Shown: piece by piece, positions 1 through 4,734 of the stretch
Position numbering within the stretch: the stretch's first letter is position 1
Layout of the letters: the number at the start of each line of letters is the position of its first letter
Assembly (NCBI GenBank): GCA_022601215.1
Contig: JAHZIZ010000157.1
Span: 1-8,217, forward strand
Length of the DNA stretch: 8,217 nt
Source: Bacteroidota bacterium
GTDB lineage: Bacteria > Bacteroidota > Bacteroidia > Flavobacteriales > Flavobacteriaceae
Direction: 5' to 3'
The notes under the pieces: generated by a model
Seen by the model: only the letters and a program-made list of their open reading frames with translations
Told to the model about the DNA's origin: nothing
Databases searched by the model: none
Translations under genes and position numbers: made by a program

Positions 1-458
1 CTCAGGCAGCAGATGAAATTGAAGAACTTGACGGAGCTAATATTGGGATCTCAATGGTTGGGTTTGACGCTCGGTATGCCTTCCAAAGATTTGCAGCTCG
101 TGGTCAATTCATCTATGCGTCACTAAGTGATACTGAAGACTATAATACCCTTACAGGGAGAGATTTGGGAAGTGCACTTATGGGGTACTATGGCGAAGTT
201 TCTTATAATCTATTACCCGTTGGAGCTAAGCAACGTTTGTTTGCCTTTGCTCGTTACGAGAATTATGATACCCATGCTAGTACAGAAGGGGCTTTGGAAG
301 CAAATGATGCTTATAATCGTACAGATCTTACAACAGGATTAAGTTACCATATCGCTCCGGGAGTGGTGGTGAAAGGGGACTATCAGTTTAGAGATAATAA
401 AGTAGAAAACGGCGATGTTGCCAATAGATTAAACTTCGGAATTGGAGTTTGGTTCTAA
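1..458 (+). CDS. Outer-membrane porin-like beta-barrel protein, C-terminal part (5' end outside window)
   Basis: The open frame enters from the left edge (first full codon at base 3) and ends at TAA 456-458, leaving about 151 residues. What is visible is a run of alternating polar and hydrophobic segments rich in Tyr, Phe and Gly (for example FDARYAF, FAFARYENYD, VVVKGDYQFRDNK), typical of antiparallel membrane strands. The last residue is Phe (GIGVWF), the usual C-terminal signal for outer-membrane barrel assembly. I recognise the overall pattern as that of porin-like proteins common in flavobacteria, sometimes annotated as phosphate-selective (OprO/OprP-like) porins; the substrate cannot be told from this fragment. 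It would be exported and inserted by the BAM complex. The internal ATG at 54 is not a credible start because the strand pattern continues upstream. It has its own terminator and so is probably transcribed separately from the flavoprotein pair that follows. Confidence 0.8.
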   Translation, partial: QAADEIEELDGANIGISMVGFDARYAFQRFAARGQFIYASLSDTEDYNTLTGRDLGSALMGYYGEVSYNLLPVGAKQRLFAFARYENYDTHASTEGALEANDAYNRTDLTTGLSYHIAPGVVVKGDYQFRDNKVENGDVANRLNFGIGVWF

Positions 459-506
459 AAAGGAATAGTTTTTGTTAAATTGTTTAACGTGTTAATTAAG
501 TCTCTT

Positions 507-533
507 AGCCTCCTATATTAAATAGGAGGTTTT
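507..533 (+). terminator. Intrinsic terminator of the porin gene
   Basis: CCTCCTAT (509-516) and ATAGGAGG (522-529) form an 8-bp stem around the 5-nt loop ATTAA, extendable by a G-T and an A-T pair. It is followed by TTTT and then a T-rich stretch up to base 550. It lies 50 bases after the porin stop codon. The AGGAGG inside the 3' arm resembles a Shine-Dalgarno sequence in front of a TTG at 532, but that looks incidental because the real downstream start is at 583. Confidence 0.8.
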
Positions 534-567
534 GAAATTTTATTTTTTTTCTGAAATGAATAACGCA

Positions 568-575
568 TACCTTTG
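568..575 (+). promoter_or_regulatory. Bacteroidota-type -7 promoter box of the flavoprotein pair
   Basis: TACCTTTG matches the TAnnTTTG consensus exactly. A clean TTTG -33 element is not present; only a T-run (543-550) lies at the expected 19-nt distance. The ATG at 583 starts 7 bases after the box, so the mRNA should have almost no 5' leader. This box also argues against the longer reading frames starting at 532 (TTG) or 556 (ATG), because they would contain the promoter. Confidence 0.65.
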
Positions 576-582
576 TAGCCTT

Positions 583-1110
583 ATGAAAAAAATGACCTTA
601 TTAGTGTTAGTAGCACTTCTTTCTTTCTCTTTTTCTATTCCTGAAAAAGTGAGTAAAAAAGCGGATAAGGTGATCGCTAAATTTTATGAAACCGATGATT
701 TTTCGAAATCGTTTCTACAGATTTCGTCAGCGGTTAATGAGCAAACTCCTGCCGATTTTACATCGGACAATTTTTTTAAAATTGAAAGTAATGGGACTTT
801 ATTAGGGTATGGCTATATAGGTAACGCTCCTAGCAAAACTGCAACTTTTGATTATCTAGTGCTGTTTGATCAGGATTTCATTATAGCCAAAAGTAAAGTT
901 CTAGTTTATAGGGAAGAATATGGCGGAGAAATAGGTAGTAAACGTTGGTTGAAACAATTCATTGGACACTCATCGCAAACAGGAGAGTTACGTTACAATC
1001 AGGAAATAATACCAATTAGTGGCGCTACTATTTCTGTGCGATCAATGACTAGATCGATCAATGAACTGCTAAAAAGTATTGGTACCTTGCAGCAACTAAA
1101 AAGCTTGTAA
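583..1110 (+). CDS. Exported FMN-binding-domain protein with flavin-attachment motif
   Basis: A 175-residue protein. Residues 1-18 are a signal peptide (MKK followed by a Leu/Val/Phe-rich core), placing the rest in the periplasm. The remainder resembles the small FMN_bind domain found in NqrC, RnfG and many stand-alone extracytoplasmic flavoproteins. Visible family features are a LLGYGYIG strand (about 73-80), the segment YREEYGGEIGS (about 109-119) leading into KQFIG (124-128), and ISGATIS at 145-151. In the family, the Thr of SGAT (here T149) is esterified to FMN by the flavin transferase ApbE. The Asp usually found three residues before that Ser is Ile here. No apbE lies in the window. The start at 583 is chosen because it gives a clean signal peptide and lies just after a promoter box. 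The next gene begins at the base after the stop, so the two are translationally coupled and probably act together in electron transfer at the outer face of the inner membrane. Partner and substrate are unknown. Confidence 0.78.
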   Translation: MKKMTLLVLVALLSFSFSIPEKVSKKADKVIAKFYETDDFSKSFLQISSAVNEQTPADFTSDNFFKIESNGTLLGYGYIGNAPSKTATFDYLVLFDQDFIIAKSKVLVYREEYGGEIGSKRWLKQFIGHSSQTGELRYNQEIIPISGATISVRSMTRSINELLKSIGTLQQLKSL

Positions 1111-1599
1111 ATGCAATTACACGGTCGTATTCATAGTCTTCCTTCTTATGTCAAGCAATTTATTGCGGCCTTTATTATCGTATTGAGTGTTGGTTATTTT
1201 ACGGGAATTTCATTCGTGCGACAAACCGATAGTGACCATCCGAGTGGAATTGAAGAAAATTATCTTGGGAATGAAAACCAAGAGGAAGTTACCGTGATGA
1301 AGTTTAAAAAAGGGGAGCGTGAAATGTTGACCATTTTACACACTCATGTCTTATCTATTTCCTTTATCTTTTTTTTATTAGGCGGACTTGTAGCTATTAC
1401 TTCGTTGCCTAAACGACTCAAAGGGTTTTTAATGATAGAACCTTTCGTTTCCATACTGCTTACCTTTGGTGGTATCTATTTTATGTGGAAAGGAATGCTT
1501 TGGATGAAGTGGATAGTAATGATTTCTGGAACGCTTATGACCCTGGTGTATCTAATTGCGGCCGGAGCTGTGTTAATTCAACTTTTTAAAAGAGAATAG
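1111..1599 (+). CDS. Small four-helix membrane protein with H-x-H motif, partner of the flavoprotein
   Basis: A 162-residue protein with four likely membrane helices at about 14-36, 75-98, 104-125 and 132-158. Basic residues (N-terminus, KRLK at 101-104, C-terminal KRE) suggest both ends are cytoplasmic. The loop 37-72 would then be periplasmic; it is acidic and contains HPSGIEENYLGNE. At the entry of the second helix sits LHTH with H77 and H79, facing the periplasmic side, a plausible site for a heme or metal ligand. I recall similar small proteins beside extracytoplasmic redox genes in other bacteria but know of no assigned function. ATG follows the stop codon of the FMN-binding gene with no gap, so the two are almost certainly co-translated; a role as membrane anchor or electron conduit for the flavoprotein is inference. 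No terminator follows; the guaB promoter begins 16 bases later, so read-through into guaB is possible. Confidence 0.7.
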   Translation: MQLHGRIHSLPSYVKQFIAAFIIVLSVGYFTGISFVRQTDSDHPSGIEENYLGNENQEEVTVMKFKKGEREMLTILHTHVLSISFIFFLLGGLVAITSLPKRLKGFLMIEPFVSILLTFGGIYFMWKGMLWMKWIVMISGTLMTLVYLIAAGAVLIQLFKRE

Positions 1600-1614
1600 T
1601 TCAACTTTTAATCG

Positions 1615-1622
1615 TACATTTG
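1615..1622 (+). promoter_or_regulatory. Bacteroidota-type -7 promoter box of guaB
   Basis: TACATTTG matches TAnnTTTG exactly and lies 55 bases before the guaB ATG. No clear -33 TTTG is seen at 19-21 nt upstream. The predicted transcript start (about 1626-1629) coincides with the beginning of the inverted repeat that fills the leader. Confidence 0.6.
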
Positions 1623-1625
1623 CAC

Positions 1626-1675
1626 GCAATTAAATAGTAATCCTTTCCGATACTTCGGAATTAAAATTTAATTGC
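1626..1675 (+). promoter_or_regulatory. guaB: Nested inverted repeat filling the guaB 5' leader
   Basis: GCAATTAAAT (1626-1635) is perfectly complementary to ATTTAATTGC (1666-1675). Within it TAA (1638-1640) can pair with TTA (1661-1663), and TTCCGA (1645-1650) pairs with TCGGAA (1655-1660) around a TACT loop. The whole would be one 50-nt hairpin of about 19 base pairs, with a small 2x2 internal loop and a TCCT bulge (1641-1644). The 3' arm ends two bases before the guaB ATG (1677), so folding would place the ribosome-entry region in a stem. The pairing is visible directly; a regulatory role (translation control or mRNA stability, or an operator at DNA level) is inference. It matches no riboswitch class I know. 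Confidence 0.55.
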
Positions 1676-1676
1676 A

Positions 1677-3149
1677 ATGACTGCACACAACAACAAAATT
1701 CTAGGAGAAGGCCTAACCTACGACGACGTACTTTTAGTGCCCGCCTATTCTGAAGTTTTACCGAGAGAGGTATCTATTAAAACTCAATTCACTCGTAATA
1801 TATCCTTAAACGTTCCTATTGTATCTGCTGCCATGGATACTGTGACCGAAAGCGCTATGGCAATTGCTATGGCTCGAGAAGGTGGAATTGGGGTATTACA
1901 TAAAAATATGACGATTGAGCAGCAGGCTGCAGAAGTTAGAAAGGTAAAGCGTGCAGAAAGTGGGATGATCCAAGATCCAGTAACACTCACCAAAAATGCA
2001 ACGGTTGGAGATGCTCAAGCTACCATGAAAGAATATAGCATTGGTGGTATTCCTATTGTTGATGCTCATGGAAAACTCATAGGAATTGTCACGAATCGAG
2101 ATCTTCGTTTTGAGAAAAACTACGAAAGAAACTTAAGTGAAGTGATGACCTCAGAAAATTTAGTAACTGTAAAGAAGGGAACTTCTTTAAAGGAAGCTGA
2201 AGTTATTCTACAGGAAAATAAAATTGAAAAATTACCTGTAGTAGAGGAAGATGGAACGCTTTTGGGTCTTATCACCTTTAGAGATATTACCAAGCTTACA
2301 TTAAAACCTACCGCTAACAAAGATCATTACGGTCGTTTGCGTGTTGCTGCCGCTCTTGGAGTAACTGCAGATGCGGTAGAAAGAGCACAGGCTTTGGTAG
2401 ATGCACATGTGGATGCTGTAATTATCGATACGGCTCATGGACATACAGAAGGCGTGGTTACTGTTTTAAAAGAAGTTAAAGAAAATTTCCCTTCGTTGGA
2501 TGTAGTTGTTGGTAATATAGCCACGGCTGAAGCCGCTAAATATTTAGTAGCGGCAGGAGCAGATGCCGTAAAAGTTGGAATTGGACCAGGATCTATTTGT
2601 ACAACTCGAGTGGTGGCTGGGGTTGGTTTCCCACAATTTTCAGCAGTACTAGAAGTCGCTGCTGCTATTAAGGGAAGTGGTGTTCCTGTGATTGCAGATG
2701 GAGGAATTAGATATACAGGAGATATTCCTAAGGCAATTGCGGCAGGTGCAGATAGTGTCATGTTAGGATCTCTCCTAGCTGGAACAAAAGAATCTCCGGG
2801 AGAAACTATTATCTATGAAGGTAGAAAGTTTAAAAGTTACCGAGGAATGGGCTCAGTAGAAGCCATGAAGAAAGGATCTAAAGATCGATATTTCCAAGAT
2901 GTGGAAGATGACATAAAAAAATTGGTTCCAGAAGGAATCGTAGGCTGTGTTCCCTATAAAGGAGAGCTGCTAGAGAGTATGACTCAATTTATTGGAGGCT
3001 TACGAGCCGGAATGGGATATTGTGGAAGCAAAGATATTGACACGTTAAAAGAGACAGGTCGCTTTGTGAAGATTACCGCATCGGGGATTCACGAGAGCCA
3101 TCCACATGATGTGACCATCACCAAAGAAGCTCCAAATTATTCGAGATAA
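1677..3149 (+). CDS. guaB: Inosine-5'-monophosphate dehydrogenase
   Basis: Catalyses the NAD-dependent oxidation of IMP to XMP, the committed step of guanine nucleotide synthesis, in the cytoplasm. It is 490 residues long, normal for bacterial IMPDH. The (beta/alpha)8 barrel is interrupted by a tandem CBS regulatory module at about 98-208 (SIGGIPIVD and [12 protein letters not shown] mark the two halves). The active-site loop GPGSICTTR contains the catalytic Cys308. D251 in DTAHGHTEG and the GGIRYTGD segment (342-349) fit the NAD- and phosphate-binding sites. Mobile-flap residues are present in SKDRYFQ (R404-Y405), and [10 protein letters not shown] closes the barrel. Nothing appears damaged. 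It has its own promoter, a structured leader and a strong terminator, so it is most likely a single-gene transcript. The linkage to the neighbouring envelope genes looks positional. Confidence 0.98.
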   Translation: MTAHNNKILGEGLTYDDVLLVPAYSEVLPREVSIKTQFTRNISLNVPIVSAAMDTVTESAMAIAMAREGGIGVLHKNMTIEQQAAEVRKVKRAESGMIQDPVTLTKNATVGDAQATMKEYSIGGIPIVDAHGKLIGIVTNRDLRFEKNYERNLSEVMTSENLVTVKKGTSLKEAEVILQENKIEKLPVVEEDGTLLGLITFRDITKLTLKPTANKDHYGRLRVAAALGVTADAVERAQALVDAHVDAVIIDTAHGHTEGVVTVLKEVKENFPSLDVVVGNIATAEAAKYLVAAGADAVKVGIGPGSICTTRVVAGVGFPQFSAVLEVAAAIKGSGVPVIADGGIRYTGDIPKAIAAGADSVMLGSLLAGTKESPGETIIYEGRKFKSYRGMGSVEAMKKGSKDRYFQDVEDDIKKLVPEGIVGCVPYKGELLESMTQFIGGLRAGMGYCGSKDIDTLKETGRFVKITASGIHESHPHDVTITKEAPNYSR

Positions 3150-3190
3150 CATATAAAAAAAGCCCTTCATTGAAGGGCTTTTTTTATATG
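3150..3190. terminator. Bidirectional intrinsic terminator between guaB and ompH
   Basis: A near-perfect palindrome: 3150-3168 is complementary to 3172-3190, with a 3-nt loop at 3169-3171. The GC core is GCCCTTC/GAAGGGC, flanked by A7 on one side and T7 on the other, so it works as stem plus U-tract in both directions. It begins at the base after the guaB stop codon and ends 17 bases before the end of the convergent skp/ompH gene, serving both. Confidence 0.92.
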
Positions 3191-3207
3191 TTGAGATGAG
3201 CACAGTA

Positions 3208-3714
3208 TTATTCTCCTTCTTTTACCTCGATGCCCATGTCTTTTAATACTGCTAGGGTAAGATCATAACGATTGTCAATGTACACTACATTGTTATCGCG
3301 CAATAGTACTTGTGTATACCCTTCTGTCTCCGCTATTTTCTCCAAAGACTTCCCGAGTTTTTCGTAAAGAGGACCCATGTATTCTTCTCGTTTGATAACG
3401 ATTAATTGGTTTCCATTCTGCTGAAATTTTGAAATATCATTTTCCATTTCAATGATAGCCTTTTGCTTTGTTTGCTTCTCATTTAATGTCATCGTAGCTT
3501 CATTATCCGTATACTCTTTTACGGACACTTGATATGATTTCATTTTTTTGTCTAGATCCACTTCTAGCTCTTTTCCATAGGCTTCTACTTGCTGCTGCAC
3601 GCCATTTAATTCAGGCATTTTGCTCAAAACGAAATCTACATCGATCGTCCCTACCTTAGATTGCGCAAAACCACTTACACAAACAAATAACAATAAGATT
3701 CTAAATAACTTCAT
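3208..3714 (-). CDS. OmpH/Skp-family periplasmic chaperone
   Basis: A 168-residue protein beginning with a signal peptide (about 1-17, cleavage likely at GFA-Q), hence periplasmic. The mature part opens with KVGTIDVDFVLSKMPE, the short beta-strand plus helix that starts the Skp body in this family. A long charged, heptad-like helical region follows (about 38-125), and a closing beta-region at 131-150 (GYTQVLLRDNNVVYID). This is the layout of Skp: a trimer whose coiled-coil tentacles hold unfolded outer-membrane proteins between the Sec translocon and the BAM complex. Bacteroidota often have two such genes near bamA; this one is instead close to SurA-like genes. On the minus strand an imperfect promoter box TATCATTG (one mismatch to TAnnTTTG) lies at 3747-3740, 25 bases before the start. 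No terminator separates it from the upstream minus-strand pair, so read-through may also supply transcripts. Confidence 0.88.
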   Translation of the reverse strand: MKLFRILLLFVCVSGFAQSKVGTIDVDFVLSKMPELNGVQQQVEAYGKELEVDLDKKMKSYQVSVKEYTDNEATMTLNEKQTKQKAIIEMENDISKFQQNGNQLIVIKREEYMGPLYEKLGKSLEKIAETEGYTQVLLRDNNVVYIDNRYDLTLAVLKDMGIEVKEGE

Positions 3715-3879
3715 AAGTATTAGGTATTTAATTTTGCCGCAATGATACTATAAATATTGAAGTTATAGAAATGTTTTATCAAGACCTTAACGAAATACCA
3801 AATATCAGAAAGGAATATCGAATGGATTAATCTTCATTGTGGGTGTCATCAATAATTAAATAAGGAGATTGCTGTCTGG
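3715..3879. other. Intergenic region without a convincing gene
   Basis: These 165 bases separate two minus-strand genes. They hold the probable ompH promoter (imperfect box at 3740-3747). On the plus strand a 19-codon frame runs from ATG 3771 to TAA 3830. On the minus strand, an open frame without an ATG runs leftwards from about 3902 to a TAA at 3827-3829. Neither has a promoter or start context that would support a gene. No hairpin terminator for the upstream minus-strand pair was found. Confidence 0.4.
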
Positions 3880-4119
3880 CTATGATTCTTGATAAAGCTG
3901 CCCTTTATGGGGTTTTAGGCGATCACGTAAATCATTCATGTGTTTCTTTTCTACCACCAAATATGCCAAGCATTGCATCGCAGAGCGCTCTTCTATATCA
4001 CAAAGAGTGTGTTGAAGGGATTCACTTTCCACAAATTCTTTTAAATGGACAACATGATGTTTTGCTGTTTGTATGGCATTGGGGCCTCGAAAATCCCAAA
4101 TTAATTTGATTCGTTCCAT
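3880..4119 (-). CDS. Small conserved-looking protein of unknown function
   Basis: A 79-residue cytoplasmic protein without signal peptide or membrane helix. It starts with MERIKLIWDFRGPNA, followed by a helix rich in His (H21, H22, H25), two Cys (C40, C50), a hydrophobic strand AYLVVE (52-57) and a C-terminal DRLKPHKGQ. The strand/helix/strand pattern suggests a small compact alpha/beta domain. I have the impression that short proteins of this kind occur in other flavobacteria, but I can give no function. Its ATG overlaps the stop codon of the SRPBCC gene by one base (TAATG), so the two are translationally coupled, which is the best evidence that it is a real gene. The plus-strand frame over the same bases (3882-4109) lacks this context and is taken as a shadow. 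Confidence 0.65.
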   Translation of the reverse strand: MERIKLIWDFRGPNAIQTAKHHVVHLKEFVESESLQHTLCDIEERSAMQCLAYLVVEKKHMNDLRDRLKPHKGQLYQES

Positions 4120-4577
4120 TAGTTTTCTTTGGCGATTGACGTGTCGTTCTCTGCAAAGTTTTTAAAGTCATTGAGGTATTTCATGGATTGCTTTTTAAAC
4201 GCACTAGGCATCAAAAAACCCATTAATTTCATACCAAACCCAGCGAATTGAAATTCACTTTCACTAATCCATTTTGTTTTTCCGTCCGTAGTCTCTTGAA
4301 AGAAATTTTGTTGAATATTATGAACACCTTTGGTGTCATAATGAGCGTGAAATTCTTCAGGAAAGTTGTTTTTAGTAATAGTCTCAGTCAACACCATGTT
4401 TCGTTTTCCCATTTGGTATTCCAATTCCATTTTGGCACCTTCTTTGCCAGGACTACCTTGTAATAATTTATAACCCACTAAGCCCCGTTGCCAATGTTTC
4501 ATGTTTTCCGGATTATCCAATTTACGGACAACCTCGTCACGATGGAGATCTATGATAATTTCGGAAGTATATTTCAT
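4119..4577 (-). CDS. SRPBCC (START/polyketide-cyclase-like) superfamily protein
   Basis: A 152-residue soluble protein with no export signal. The first strand KYTSEIIIDLHRDEVVRKLDNPENMKHW is the standard opening of the SRPBCC helix-grip fold, with a helix and a conserved Trp at 29. Successive strands follow (GAKMELEYQMGKR, MVLTETITKNN, FHAHYDTKGVHNIQQNFFQE, KTKWISESEFQF), and the C-terminal half ends in a long helix (FKKQSMKYLNDFKNFAEN, 127-144) that closes the ligand cavity. The fold binds hydrophobic ligands or acts as cyclase, lipid carrier or co-chaperone; nothing here identifies the ligand. It is the first gene of a minus-strand unit with the 79-residue protein (one-base overlap). It is divergent from the large PPIase gene, and no clear TAnnTTTG box was found in front of it. 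Confidence 0.75.
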   Translation of the reverse strand: MKYTSEIIIDLHRDEVVRKLDNPENMKHWQRGLVGYKLLQGSPGKEGAKMELEYQMGKRNMVLTETITKNNFPEEFHAHYDTKGVHNIQQNFFQETTDGKTKWISESEFQFAGFGMKLMGFLMPSAFKKQSMKYLNDFKNFAENDTSIAKEN

Positions 4578-4734
4578 AAAGCAGTAATAATAGAATTAAA
4601 AGACAATGTACATAATTTTTGGCAGTAAATTCATACCAAAAAATAGTATGATAACGTTCTGTTAACTCACTTGCACAACGCTAGCTTTTTTATATTTTTG
4701 CTGGGCTTCAATTAAAAATGAATTTTTTATTAAT
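4578..4734. other. Divergent intergenic region
   Basis: 157 AT-rich bases between the divergent SRPBCC and PPIase genes. They hold the plus-strand promoter at 4671-4700 and an inverted repeat TCATAC (4631-4636) / GTATGA (4646-4651) with a 9-nt A-rich spacer. There is also a weak AT-only hairpin (ATTAA 4711-4715 with TTAAT 4730-4734) ending at the PPIase ATG. No small gene was seen. Confidence 0.5.
4671..4700 (+). promoter_or_regulatory. Promoter of the SurA/PPIase gene row
   Basis: TTG (4671-4673) as -33 element, a 19-nt spacer, and TATTTTTG (4693-4700) matching TAnnTTTG exactly. This is the best complete Bacteroidota housekeeping promoter in the window. The leader to the ATG at 4735 would be about 30 nt, AT-rich and without a Shine-Dalgarno sequence. 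Confidence 0.7.

Noticed and set aside
474..488. Palindrome GTTAAA-TTG-TTTAAC after the porin stop codon
   Set aside because: Short, AT-only apart from the ends, and located between a stop codon and its terminator where no operator is expected; chance is likely.
532..582. Longer N-terminus of the flavoprotein starting at TTG 532 or ATG 556
   Set aside because: It would run through the T-tract of the terminator and an exact promoter box and would put 9-17 unlikely residues before a good signal peptide.
1615..1676. A purine riboswitch or PurR operator in front of guaB
   Set aside because: The leader is only about 50 nt and is a single hairpin, lacking the three-way junction core of purine riboswitches, and no match to the known PurR palindrome is seen.
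2120..2761. Minus-strand open frames inside guaB
   Set aside because: They lie opposite a fully conserved guaB and have no start context or recognisable protein; they are shadow frames.
3882..4109. Plus-strand open frame opposite the 79-residue gene
   Set aside because: No promoter or coupling on that strand, whereas the minus-strand gene has a one-base overlap with its upstream partner and a protein-like sequence.
4248..4463. Plus-strand open frame opposite the SRPBCC gene
   Set aside because: Phe/Ser-rich antisense translation with no promoter; the minus-strand product shows a recognisable fold pattern.
4637..4645. Minus-strand TATTTTTTG as a promoter for the SRPBCC gene
   Set aside because: It has one base too many for TAnnTTTG and no -33 partner was found at the right distance.
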